From positions 1 to 34,762 of the forward strand of contig JALVSR010000080.1 in NCBI GenBank assembly GCA_027024225.1: DNA of 34,762 nt, in the 5' to 3' direction. This stretch comes from Hyphomicrobiales bacterium. Its GTDB lineage: Bacteria; Pseudomonadota; Alphaproteobacteria; Rhizobiales; Aestuariivirgaceae. The first letter of the stretch is position 1. The number at the start of each line of letters is the position of its first letter. The notes under the pieces were generated by a model, which did no database searches, was not told where the DNA came from, and saw nothing but the letters and a program-made list of their open reading frames with translations. Made by a program: the position numbers and the translations under genes. This document shows positions 15,084 to 24,472 of this stretch, in pieces.

Positions 15084-17393
15084 TTACTTGATCTTCTTCG
15101 CGCCCAGCTGCTCCAGCAGGTTCTTGGCACGCAGGCCGATGTCGGCCGCCTTCACCTGATACTGGAACCACTGCTGGGCCCACAGCGTGGCGTTCTGCCA
15201 ATCCTTCTTGGCCGCGAAATCCTCGGCCTTCTTCTTGGCGTCGGCAGCGAACTTCAGCTGGTCGGTCGCGTCTTCCACCAGGGCCACCACGGTCGGGTAG
15301 TCCTTGTAGTTATGCGAGACGATGAAGTTCACCACGCTGTCGATGACCTTCTGCACGCTCAGGTTCTGGGCATACTGCTTCTTGTAGTCCTCCTCGGTGT
15401 ACTTGGTGCCCTCGGAGAACGCGGCTTCTTCCGCCTTCACGCCCTTCGGACGCACCACCAGGATGCCTTCCATCTCCAGGTGCAGGGCCGAGCAGAACTC
15501 CGTGCAGTAGTACGGGTAGATGCCCGCCTTGTCGGCCTTGAAGGTGGCAGACACGGTCTTGCCCGGCTCGATGGAGAGGTTCACGTTGTGACCGGAGATG
15601 GCAAAGCCATGGGTTTCGTCCTGGGCGCGCTCCACGTTGGTGACGTGGATGGAGACGGTGTCACCCTCTTCCACCTCGATGATCTCGGGCGTGATGTGCG
15701 AGCGAATGACCGTGGCATAGACGTGCACCACGCCATCCTTCTTCACGATCTTCTCACGTCCCGGACGGGTACGGTAGGGGTGCGGGCGATTGTTGCGCGA
15801 ATCCCAGCCCAGCTTGTAGCGCACCACGGGCTTGAGCTTCTTGGCCTCGATGGCCACCGCGTAGTGCGGCTCGCCCAGCGGCACCGGCATGTCGTAGAGC
15901 AGCTCCATCTTGTCACCGGAGATGTCGATGAGCTGATGGTTCTGCGGGTGCAGCGGGCCAACGGGCTGGAAGCGGTCGATGGCCAGCTTGTTGAGCGACA
16001 CCAGGTACTTGCCCTTGGGCTTGACCGAGTCGCCCTCCATGGTCATCAGGTGGCCGATGTTGTAGTGGATGTGGAGCTGATCCAGCACCTTGCCTTCGCA
16101 GTAGTCCCACTTGGTGACCATGGAATCCACGTAGATGGAGGTGTAGGCCACGCAGGGCTTGGAATCGAACTGCGTGTGCAGCGGACCAAGGCCCACCTCG
16201 ACCTGGGTATGCAGGGACTTCTTCAGGTCAAGGATGGGAATGCCGTAGGGATCCTTGCCGGCGAAGTCCTTGGCCTCGATGAGCTTCTTGATCTTCTCCC
16301 AGCTATAAACGGACGCATGGGTGTCGAGCTTGCCGGAGACGACGATGAACTTGCCGTTGGGCGTAACATCCACGCCATGCGGCGACTTCGGCTCCGGAAT
16401 CAGGTAGAGCAGACCATGCTTCACCGCCTCGGCGATGGGGATGACCCGCATGCCGCCGATGTTCATGGTCTTGATCTTGCCGGCTTTCAGCAGCTCTTCC
16501 GCCTTCTTCCAGTTGGTCACGTGCAGGAAGTCTGTGTCCTTCTGCGAGCAGCCGGCCTCGAACGGCGGGCGCCCCTTCTCGATGCCACCGACGTAGCGTT
16601 CGGTGCAGAACGAGTTGGTAAAGCCCCAGCCGTAGGTGTCCAGCTTGCCGGCGTCGGAGAGGTCCTGCGAATAGGGCGGCAGCTCGAAGGTGAAGGATTC
16701 CTCCATCACCAGCTTGCCCTTTTCGCGATTGAACTTCCAGTAGGTCAGCGCGCCGCGGAACTTCTCGTTGAACTGCGAAAGCGGCACGTAAACCGACTTG
16801 CCCAGCGGCGCCGGATACTGCGTGGCCTCCATCACGTACTCGGTGTTCGGCGTCACGAAGGCGCCGCCGTGCTCCGACATCATGACGGGGTTGACCACGA
16901 TCTGCTTGGTTTCGAAGTCATGCAGATCGATGACGGCCACACGCGGGTTGTTCTTGTCGTTGATGAACAGGTATTCGCCGTCGTATTCACCGTTCGTCTC
17001 GGAGATGGCGGGGTGGTGCGTGTCGCCGAAGGTGATGTCCTTGCCGTTGATGCGCCCCTGCGCCAGAACCGCCTTCGATTCATCGTCGAAGCCATAGCCC
17101 TGCCACGGCTCCGGCGTGAACACGGCGATGAACTTCAGGATGCGCATCGACGGAATGCCATAGACCATGACCTGGCCCGACTGGCCACCCGACGAGAACA
17201 CGATGAATTCATCGCGCTTGCCCGTGGGCACGTAGGTTTTGGCCGCGGCCAGCACATCCTTTTCCGTCAGGCCGCGCGCCTTCATGATGGCTTCAAGCTT
17301 TCCTTGAGCCATGGCCGCAGACGTGCCCGCAACCGCCAGGCCAAAGCCTGCCGCCACGGCCACTTTCAAGGCCTTTTTCCTTTTCCTGTGCAT
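15084..17393 (-). CDS. nosZ: Nitrous oxide reductase, clade II (Sec-exported) NosZ
   Basis: A 769-residue periplasmic copper enzyme that reduces N2O to N2. The N-terminus (MHRKRKKALKVAVAAGFGLA) is a Sec signal without a twin arginine, which together with the GGIEKGRPPFEAGC insertion marks clade II. CuZ histidines sit in DTHHP, MSEHGGAF, SPHGVDVTPNG, GLGPLHTQF, HYNIGHLM and GEPHYAVA. The cupredoxin-like CuA domain has YYCTEFCSALHLEMEG near 629-644. After it comes a helical extension of about 115 residues, where some relatives carry a heme c domain; no CxxCH is present. The start at 17393 follows aaggggat; the frame opens at 17522 but lacks a signal there. Transcription likely starts from an FNR-type promoter about 95 nt upstream. 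Confidence 0.97.
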   Translation of the reverse strand: MHRKRKKALKVAVAAGFGLAVAGTSAAMAQGKLEAIMKARGLTEKDVLAAAKTYVPTGKRDEFIVFSSGGQSGQVMVYGIPSMRILKFIAVFTPEPWQGYGFDDESKAVLAQGRINGKDITFGDTHHPAISETNGEYDGEYLFINDKNNPRVAVIDLHDFETKQIVVNPVMMSEHGGAFVTPNTEYVMEATQYPAPLGKSVYVPLSQFNEKFRGALTYWKFNREKGKLVMEESFTFELPPYSQDLSDAGKLDTYGWGFTNSFCTERYVGGIEKGRPPFEAGCSQKDTDFLHVTNWKKAEELLKAGKIKTMNIGGMRVIPIAEAVKHGLLYLIPEPKSPHGVDVTPNGKFIVVSGKLDTHASVYSWEKIKKLIEAKDFAGKDPYGIPILDLKKSLHTQVEVGLGPLHTQFDSKPCVAYTSIYVDSMVTKWDYCEGKVLDQLHIHYNIGHLMTMEGDSVKPKGKYLVSLNKLAIDRFQPVGPLHPQNHQLIDISGDKMELLYDMPVPLGEPHYAVAIEAKKLKPVVRYKLGWDSRNNRPHPYRTRPGREKIVKKDGVVHVYATVIRSHITPEIIEVEEGDTVSIHVTNVERAQDETHGFAISGHNVNLSIEPGKTVSATFKADKAGIYPYYCTEFCSALHLEMEGILVVRPKGVKAEEAAFSEGTKYTEEDYKKQYAQNLSVQKVIDSVVNFIVSHNYKDYPTVVALVEDATDQLKFAADAKKKAEDFAAKKDWQNATLWAQQWFQYQVKAADIGLRAKNLLEQLGAKKIK

Positions 17394-17494
17394 GACGATC
17401 CCCTTGCATCGGTTTTGCCGCGCCATACCGTTGGTTCGCCCTTCCGCCGGATGGCACGTTGCCGACATCGGGCTGATCGCTTCTCCCCACACGG

Positions 17495-17535
17495 AGAGTA
17501 GCCCCACAAGGGCAGAGCACATTGACTTTCATCAA
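17495..17535 (-). promoter_or_regulatory. FNR/DNR-type box and -10 element of the nosZ promoter
   Basis: The site TTGAC-tttc-ATCAA (17522-17535) matches the FNR/CRP-family consensus TTGAT-N4-ATCAA at nine of ten conserved positions. On the - strand a -10-like tactct lies at 17495-17500, which puts the start near 17488 and the box centre at about -41, the standard place for activation by FNR, ANR or DNR. This predicts induction of nosZ under low oxygen or nitric oxide. The match is seen; the regulator is inferred. Confidence 0.8.
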
Positions 17536-17944
17536 TGATCGCCATTGGGCACGCCGTTTCCTGCGGACAGCCTTTTCCGCCACCCATCGGGCGAGGCACA
17601 ACCCTTTTGATTAACGCCGAAAATCATTCACAAGCATGCTTGGGCAAAACGACGGAATCCCAGGCTTTCCACGCGGGAAGGCGCCAGCGGACAGGCGTTC
17701 CGAAGCTTGGCCTGCAATGTACGCCCCTCGCTCAGCCATCCGATGGCATCACATGTTCCACCAGATGGCGTCCCTGCCGAACGCAGGAGGCATGCCCGGG
17801 CCTTCACAAAATGACAGATCCGTTCAGGATCGGTTCAAGACAAAAGTGCCAGCATGGGTTCATCACTTGAGCGCACCCCACCGGACTTCGGGCTGGCTCG
17901 AGAAAACGACGACCGAAAACCATCAATCGAACTGGAGAGGAAAC
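17536..17944. other. Intergenic region upstream of the small exported protein
   Basis: No gene was found in these 409 nt. It holds a 12-bp perfect palindrome caagcatgcttg (17631-17642) and a direct repeat GATCCGTTCA / GATCGGTTCA (17817-17826 and 17828-17837) with an 11-bp period, about 110 nt before the next start codon. Such one-turn spacing can be a binding site for a dimeric response regulator, but no regulator can be named. Confidence 0.4.
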
Positions 17945-18292
17945 ATGCCCAGGATCATCGGAAAGACACTTCTCATCATGGCTGGCGCCGGAATGCTGAT
18001 GGCCGCCGCCGCCGGCACCGGTTTCGCCCGGGGCGGCCCGGGCGGCGGCAACGATGGCTCGGGCGGCGAGGATCCGCCGTGGTTCAACAGCGAAGCCTGC
18101 CTCGACTGTTACGAGCACCACTACAGGCCGCGCATCAAAATGACCGGCGACAACTGCTGCTGGCAGCGTGTGCAGAAAAAACGCATCCGCATCAATGGCG
18201 TGATGCGCACAGTCTACGTCAACAAGGGGCGCACGTGCGTCAAGGTGACAAATGCGCAACAGTGCATGAAGCGCGCGCGGCGCGGCCGCTAG
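17945..18292 (+). CDS. Small exported protein with six cysteines, unknown function
   Basis: I do not recognise a family. The product is 115 residues: signal peptide (MPRIIGKTLLIMAGAGMLMA, likely cleavage after GFA near 28), a Gly-rich linker (GGPGGGNDGSGGED), then a compact basic domain with cysteines at 52, 55, 71, 72, 98 and 107, including CLDCYEHHY and NCCW. The even number of cysteines and periplasmic export suggest disulfides; the CxxC with nearby histidines could instead bind a metal. CxxC is not followed by H, so it is not a heme c site. A strong ribosome site (ggagagg) fixes the start. It diverges from nosZ and ends in a bidirectional terminator shared with groEL. Confidence 0.75.
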   Translation: MPRIIGKTLLIMAGAGMLMAAAAGTGFARGGPGGGNDGSGGEDPPWFNSEACLDCYEHHYRPRIKMTGDNCCWQRVQKKRIRINGVMRTVYVNKGRTCVKVTNAQQCMKRARRGR

Positions 18293-18330
18293 GGCGCCCC
18301 GCCCGACAGGCCTGCGAGAGCAACAAGAAA

Positions 18331-18358
18331 AGGCCACCCGGCGAATGCCGGGTGGCCT
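18331..18358. terminator. Bidirectional hairpin terminator between the small exported protein gene and groEL
   Basis: A perfect 12-bp stem, aggccacccggc (18331-18342) with gccgggtggcct (18347-18358), loop gaat. On the - strand it is followed by tttcttgtt, suiting termination of groESL; on the + strand by tgcccttt. It lies between two convergent genes. Confidence 0.85.
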
Positions 18359-18395
18359 TGCCCTTTCGTGACGGCGGATGATCGCCGCAGGCCGA

Positions 18396-20033
<1,638 letters not shown>

Positions 20034-20091
20034 TTACCCCTTTCCTCCAATATTCCAGAAAACTGTTTCGCGTCGGTTCCGATTGCGGGCC

Positions 20092-20382
20092 TCAGTCCTC
20101 GATGATGCCCAGGATGTCGGACTCCTTCATGATCAGCAGCTCCTCACCGTCGATGGTGACCTCCGAGCCCGACCACTTGCCGAACAGAACCTTGTCGCCC
20201 ACCTTCACGTCCAGCGGCACCAGCTTGCCCGACTCATCCCGCGCACCGGGGCCAACGGCCAGCACCTCGCCCTGCTGGGGCTTTTCCTTCGCGGTATCGG
20301 GGATGATGATGCCGCTGGGGGTCTTGTTCTCTTCCTCGATGCGGCGAATGAGCACGCGATCATGCAGTGGACGGAATGCCAT
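20092..20382 (-). CDS. groES: Co-chaperonin GroES
   Basis: A 96-residue co-chaperonin that caps GroEL. It begins [18 protein letters not shown], contains the mobile loop [19 protein letters not shown] (about 18-36), and [10 protein letters not shown] and VLFGKWSG motifs. The start at 20382 is preceded by ggagagag; the frame extends to 20421 without support. First gene of the groESL operon. Confidence 0.98.
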   Translation of the reverse strand: MAFRPLHDRVLIRRIEEENKTPSGIIIPDTAKEKPQQGEVLAVGPGARDESGKLVPLDVKVGDKVLFGKWSGSEVTIDGEELLIMKESDILGIIED

Positions 20383-20511
20383 CGTTCTCTCTCCTCGACT
20401 GTTGCAATCGGTTGAACCCATTCATTTCCGCCCTTCCCTCCATCGCCGTCGCCACGGCCCTGGCAGAGGGACCGGCGTGCACGAAAGGCTCCGGCCTGCA
20501 GTGGCCATCTG

Positions 20512-20538
20512 TTAGCACTCTCCCATGGCGAGTGCTAA
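20512..20538. promoter_or_regulatory. CIRCE operator of groESL
   Basis: Perfect inverted repeat TTAGCACTC-N9-GAGTGCTAA, the binding site of the heat-shock repressor HrcA. It lies 130 nt before the groES start and just downstream of the predicted transcription start, so HrcA would block transcription until heat shock. Confidence 0.98.
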
Positions 20539-20552
20539 CAGGCTCGTGCCGG

Positions 20553-20581
20553 GAAATAGTGAGAGACGGGACTTCCGTCAA
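20553..20581 (-). promoter_or_regulatory. Predicted sigma70-type promoter of groESL
   Basis: On the - strand a -35 TTGACG (20576-20581) is followed after 17 nt by TATTTC (20553-20558), which puts the start near 20546, eight bases before CIRCE. The -35 is a good match, the -10 moderate. Confidence 0.6.
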
Positions 20582-20708
20582 GGGAGGTGGCGCGAAAAAT
20601 ATCGCCTGCATGCGCATGGCGCATGGGTTTTCGGCGGCTGGGTTAATGGCGGGGGAAGAAGCCGCGCCTCCCTGGAAGGGAAACGGGGAAGCGCCGCAAA
20701 TTCACATT

Positions 20709-20805
20709 CGTCATGCCCGGCCTTGCGCCGGGCATCCGGAAAGCCGCAATCTCCTGTGCTTGCGGCCATGGATTGCCGGAACAAGTGTTCAGCCCGGCAA
20801 TGACG
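20709..20805. repeat. REPIN-like element upstream of groESL
   Basis: A 97-bp element bounded by cgtcatgcccgg and ccggcaatgacg, with inner palindromes ATGCCCGGC-cttgc-GCCGGGCAT (left) and a longer imperfect right arm ATTGCCGG...CCGGCAAT. It shares the cgtcat/atgacg ends with the other REP copies in the window but its arms are more diverged. The rest of the 20539-20870 gap holds only the groESL promoter. Confidence 0.7.
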
Positions 20806-20870
20806 CGGATGGATGCGCATTGGCAGGGATTGCCCGTAATCGAGAGTTCTTCAGGCGGCAGATTGAGCCG

Positions 20871-22763
20871 TCATTTCACCCCGATTTTCGCTGCCAGCTC
20901 CTCGTCAAACCACCAGATGTCGGGGAAGCCCACGGAGTGCTCGGGGATGCGGTTGGGCTTGCCGAAGCGGTTCCAGCGCGCAGTGCGCTCGTAGGTGATG
21001 TGCCACATGGGGACCACGTAATGGTTCCACAGCAGCACGCGGTCCAGCGCACGGGTGGCGGCAACGAGTTCTTCGCGCGTCCTGGCATAGATGATCCGCT
21101 CAATGAGGAAGTCCACCGCCGGATCCTTGATGCCGGCGAGGTTGCGCGAGCCGGGCCGGTCGGCGGCGGCCGAGCCCCAGTAGTTGAGCTGCTCGTTGCC
21201 GGGACTGAGCGACTGACCCCATGAGCCGACGATGATATCGAAGTCGAAGTTCTGCACCCGGCGCAGGTATTGAGCGGAATCCACCGTGCGCACGGTTACC
21301 TGAATGCCGAGCTTCTTCAGATTCTCCGCATAGGGCAGCACGATGCGCTCGAACGCCGGCGAAACCAGCAGGAATTCCACCGTGAAGGGTTCGCCCCTGG
21401 CATTCCTCAGCACGCCCTTCTCGTCCAGCCTCCAGCCCGCCTGATTTAGCAACCGCATGGCCTGGCGCAGGTTGGCGCGGCGCCGCTGGGGGGTGTCGTT
21501 CACGGGATTCCTGTATTCTTTCGTGAAGACCTCCGGGGGCACCTTGTCCTTCATCTGCCGCAGCAGCTCCAGCTCGCGCCCCTTCGGCAGGCCCCTGGCC
21601 GCCAGCTCGGAGTTGGAGAAGAAGCTGTTGGTGCGGCTATACTGGCCATAGAAGAGGTTGCGGTTGGTCCATTCGAAGTCGAAGGCGTAATTGAAGGCCT
21701 GGCGCACGCGCTTATCAGCGAACTTCTTGCGCCGCAGGTTGAAGACGAAGGCCTGCATGCCCTGGCTGTTCTTCAGATAGAACTTCTCCAGCACCACGTC
21801 GCCGCGCTTCACCGCCGGAAAATCATAGCCCGTGGCCCAGCGCTTGGAGTTGTTCTCCTCGCGCCAGTCGTATTCATCGGCCTTGAAGGCCTCGAAAGCC
21901 ACCGTCTCGTCGCGAAAGTAGATGACGTGGATCTCGTCGAAATTGTCATAGCCCACGTTCACGGGCAGATCCTTCGCCCAGTAGTTCTTCACGCGCTTGA
22001 GCGTCACGTATTCACCGGGCTTGAAGGCGGCGAGGCGGTAGGCGGCGGAGCCGAGGGGGGCCTCCAGCAGCGGCTTTTCCACCGCGCGCGGCTTGCCGTT
22101 CTTGCCCGTTTCCGTCCACCAGTGCCTGGGCAGAACCGGCATCTGGCCGGTGATCTGCGGCAGTTCGCGGTTGCCCTTCACCTTGAAGATGAAGCGCACC
22201 TCGCGCTTGGCCGTTTGCTCCACCTTCTCGATGTCGCGGTAGTAGAAGGCATAAAAGGGATGGGCCTTTTTCAGCGCGTGCATGGAAAAGATCACGTCTT
22301 CCGGCGTGATCGGCCTGCCGTCGTGAAAGCGCGCCTGTTCGCGCAGGCGGTAGGCGACGAAGGAATAATCATCCGGCCGGGCAACGGCCTCGGCGATGAG
22401 GCCATACTCGGAACCGGGTTCGTCCAGCGAGGGCTTGATGAGCCGGTCATAGATGGAGCTCACGGCGCTTGCGGCCTCGCCCTTGAAGGAGAAGGGGTTG
22501 AGGCTGTCGAACGAGCCGATGGCGAACAGGCGCACGCGCCCGCCTTTTGGCGCATCCGGCTTCACGTAGTCGAAATGCTTGAAATCCGGACCATACTTCA
22601 GGTCGCCAAAGAGCGAGAGGCCATGCCGCCACACCAGCCGCGCGGTTGCCGGCTTGCCGTTTTCCGCCCCTGGCGTTTCAGCCAGCGCGCCAAGAGGCTT
22701 CAGGCCAAGCAGGCCGGAAATGGCGGTGAGCGTCTGCAACAGCGTGCGGCGCGTGAGATTCAT
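20871..22763 (-). CDS. YejA-like ABC transporter substrate-binding protein (family 5, oligopeptide/microcin C type)
   Basis: A 630-residue periplasmic binding protein of the SBP_bac_5 family. The N-terminus MNLTRRTLLQTLTAISGLLGL with LGALAE is an export signal with a Tat-like twin arginine. The mature start with HGLSLFGDLKYGPDFKHFDYVKPDAPKGG is the signature of the YejA group, followed by FARHDGRPITPEDVIFS-type and IVGSWGQSLSPGNEQLNYWGS segments. Members bind oligopeptides or microcin C-like peptides for an YejBEF transporter. No permease or ATPase genes are adjacent here, so the partner is elsewhere or further left is lost. The start at 22763 follows gggagcacgagg. Confidence 0.88.
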   Translation of the reverse strand: MNLTRRTLLQTLTAISGLLGLKPLGALAETPGAENGKPATARLVWRHGLSLFGDLKYGPDFKHFDYVKPDAPKGGRVRLFAIGSFDSLNPFSFKGEAASAVSSIYDRLIKPSLDEPGSEYGLIAEAVARPDDYSFVAYRLREQARFHDGRPITPEDVIFSMHALKKAHPFYAFYYRDIEKVEQTAKREVRFIFKVKGNRELPQITGQMPVLPRHWWTETGKNGKPRAVEKPLLEAPLGSAAYRLAAFKPGEYVTLKRVKNYWAKDLPVNVGYDNFDEIHVIYFRDETVAFEAFKADEYDWREENNSKRWATGYDFPAVKRGDVVLEKFYLKNSQGMQAFVFNLRRKKFADKRVRQAFNYAFDFEWTNRNLFYGQYSRTNSFFSNSELAARGLPKGRELELLRQMKDKVPPEVFTKEYRNPVNDTPQRRRANLRQAMRLLNQAGWRLDEKGVLRNARGEPFTVEFLLVSPAFERIVLPYAENLKKLGIQVTVRTVDSAQYLRRVQNFDFDIIVGSWGQSLSPGNEQLNYWGSAAADRPGSRNLAGIKDPAVDFLIERIIYARTREELVAATRALDRVLLWNHYVVPMWHITYERTARWNRFGKPNRIPEHSVGFPDIWWFDEELAAKIGVK

Positions 22764-22860
22764 GGTGTCCTCGTGCTCCCGTAATGGTTCGCAACCCGGC
22801 TGCGGTGAAGGATAGCAGACTGTTCAGCAGCGCCAAGCCAATAGTGGCGCGCCAGGGAGG

Positions 22861-22896
22861 AAACAAAAAACCGGCGACACACGTGCGCCGCCGGTT
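22861..22896 (-). terminator. Rho-independent terminator after the CycM-type cytochrome gene
   Basis: Stem aaccggcg (22869-22876) with cgccggtt (22889-22896) around a 12-nt loop. On the - strand it is followed by ttttttgttt, a strong T tract. It separates the cytochrome gene from the YejA-like gene. Confidence 0.85.
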
Positions 22897-22922
22897 CGTC
22901 ATTTCGCAGGCCGCGAGGAGCC

Positions 22923-23531
22923 TTACTTCGCCAGGCTCTCCAGATAGGCAATCACGTTGGCCACGTCCTCGGGCTTCTTCAGGCCGGCAAAGGCCATCTT
23001 GTTGCCCGGCACGAAGCCCTTCGGGTTGGCGAGATACTTCGCCAGGTTTTCCTTCGTCCAGGTGCCGATCTCGGCGGCCTTGGCCTTCATGGCGTCGGAA
23101 TACTTGAAGCCTTCCACCGCAGCCACCGGGCGGCCGACGATGCCCACCAGATGCGGGCCGACCTTGTTCTTCTCCTTGTCGGCGAAGTGGCAGGCCTTGC
23201 ACTTGTTGAACACCTTCTTGCCCTTGGCCGGGTCGCCTGCAGCCGGAGCAGCCGCGGCGGCGGCCTGTTCGGCCGGCTGCTGTTCTGCGGCGGGCTGCGC
23301 GGCGGCGGGCTGTTTCATGCTCTCCTTGCCCTCGGCGGGTTGCTGCGCAGCTTCTTCCTGCTTTGCCTCGGCCTTTTCCGCGGTCTTCTTCTCTTCCTCG
23401 GTCTGCGGAATGGCAATGGCCGGCTTCTCAGGCCTTTCCACGGCGAAAAACACGTTGGCAAGGGCGCGCACGCCAAAGACCAGCGCCAACGCCATGACCA
23501 GCGAAACGGCGAAATAGCCCAGATAACGCAT
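22923..23531 (-). CDS. Membrane-anchored cytochrome c, CycM type
   Basis: A 202-residue class I cytochrome c: one N-terminal helix ([20 protein letters not shown]) that stays as an anchor, a long Ala/Glu/Gln/Pro-rich linker (about 45-98), and a C-terminal c550-like domain with CKACH (111-115), [13 protein letters not shown] and the likely axial methionine in [14 protein letters not shown]. Such proteins in alphaproteobacteria carry electrons between the bc1 complex and terminal oxidases. The low-complexity linker lets the heme domain reach its partners. It diverges from kdsB with a 170-nt gap that must hold both promoters. Confidence 0.9.
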   Translation of the reverse strand: MRYLGYFAVSLVMALALVFGVRALANVFFAVERPEKPAIAIPQTEEEKKTAEKAEAKQEEAAQQPAEGKESMKQPAAAQPAAEQQPAEQAAAAAAPAAGDPAKGKKVFNKCKACHFADKEKNKVGPHLVGIVGRPVAAVEGFKYSDAMKAKAAEIGTWTKENLAKYLANPKGFVPGNKMAFAGLKKPEDVANVIAYLESLAK

Positions 23532-23700
23532 GTTCCTGACCCCTGTGTTGTTTCATTCCCTCAGGGCCGTGTGGACAATCTGGCCCGCATGCCCCGTTTG
23601 GCGCTGTAACTAGCGGTTTCGCTCGCTCCTTGCAACATGTATAAGGTCTTTGCGGCATTATGCAGCGTGTGATGAGGGCGGTTTTCCACCGTATCCGGAC

Positions 23701-24468
23701 ATGAACGAGACATCCCTCTACAGCATCGTCATCATTCCCGCCCGCATGGCCTCCACGCGCCTGCCCGGCAAGCCGCTGGCCGAGATCTGCGGCAAACCGA
23801 TGATCGCGCGCGTGTGGCGGCAGGCGGAAAGGGCCGGTCTCGGCCCGGTGCTGGTGGCCGCGGCAGAGAAGGAAATCGCCCAGGCCGTGGAAGAGGAAGG
23901 TGGCAAGGCGGTGCTGACCGAACCCGATCTGCCATCGGGCTCGGACCGCATCGCCCAGGCGCTGGAAAAGGCCGACCCGCTGGGGCTGTTCGGCGTGGTG
24001 GTGAACGTGCAAGGGGATTTGCCCACCCTGCCGCCGGAATACCTGCGCACGTGCGCCAACGCGCTGGTGCGCACGGGCGCGGATATCGCCACGCTGGCCG
24101 CGCCCATCCGCACGGAGGAAGAGTTGAAAAACCCCAACGTGGTGAAGGTCATTGCTCCGCTGGCCTGGGAAGAGGTGGCGCTGGCGGAAGACTTCGTGCG
24201 TGATTTGCCGCAGGATCACCAGGGCCCGACCTTTCATCACATCGGCATTTACGCCTACCGGCGCGAGGCATTGCTGCGCTTCGTGCGGCTGCCGCCCTCG
24301 CTGCGCGAACGCAAACATCGGCTGGAGCAGCTGCGCGCCATGGACGCGGGGATGAAAATCGCCGTGGCGCGGGTGGCGCAGGCACCCTTCGGCGTGGACA
24401 CGCCGGCGGAACTGGAATATGTCCGCCAACAGGTGGAACGGGAAGAAAGCGGACCATCCGCAACCTGA
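23701..24468 (+). CDS. kdsB: 3-deoxy-manno-octulosonate cytidylyltransferase KdsB
   Basis: A 255-residue cytoplasmic enzyme that activates KDO with CTP for lipopolysaccharide synthesis. The nucleotide-binding start IIPARMASTRLPGKPLAEI (about 9-27), DLPSGSDRIAQAL, NVQGDLPTLPPEYL, FHHIGIYAYRREALLRF and LEQLRAMDAGMKI are KdsB hallmarks. The start MNETSLYS at 23701 is chosen because the enzyme normally begins close to the IIPAR motif; the frame is open from 23650. First gene of a run kdsB, pheA, mfnB-folB with gaps of 3-4 nt, so an operon. Confidence 0.96.
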   Translation: MNETSLYSIVIIPARMASTRLPGKPLAEICGKPMIARVWRQAERAGLGPVLVAAAEKEIAQAVEEEGGKAVLTEPDLPSGSDRIAQALEKADPLGLFGVVVNVQGDLPTLPPEYLRTCANALVRTGADIATLAAPIRTEEELKNPNVVKVIAPLAWEEVALAEDFVRDLPQDHQGPTFHHIGIYAYRREALLRFVRLPPSLRERKHRLEQLRAMDAGMKIAVARVAQAPFGVDTPAELEYVRQQVEREESGPSAT

Positions 24469-24472
24469 GTGC

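Noticed and set aside
15084-15445. Heme c domain at the C-terminus of NosZ as in Wolinella
   Set aside because: No CxxCH motif occurs in the extension.
14082-17501. Open reading frame of 1139 codons on the + strand opposite nosZ and a cytochrome gene
   Set aside because: It is antisense to clearly conserved genes, spans more than one of them and has a composition (Leu, Val, His, Arg, Gly rich) typical of shadow frames in high-GC DNA. No family was recognised.
17945-18292. Small cytochrome c for the six-cysteine protein
   Set aside because: Its CxxC (CLDC) is followed by Tyr, not His, so it cannot be a standard heme c site.
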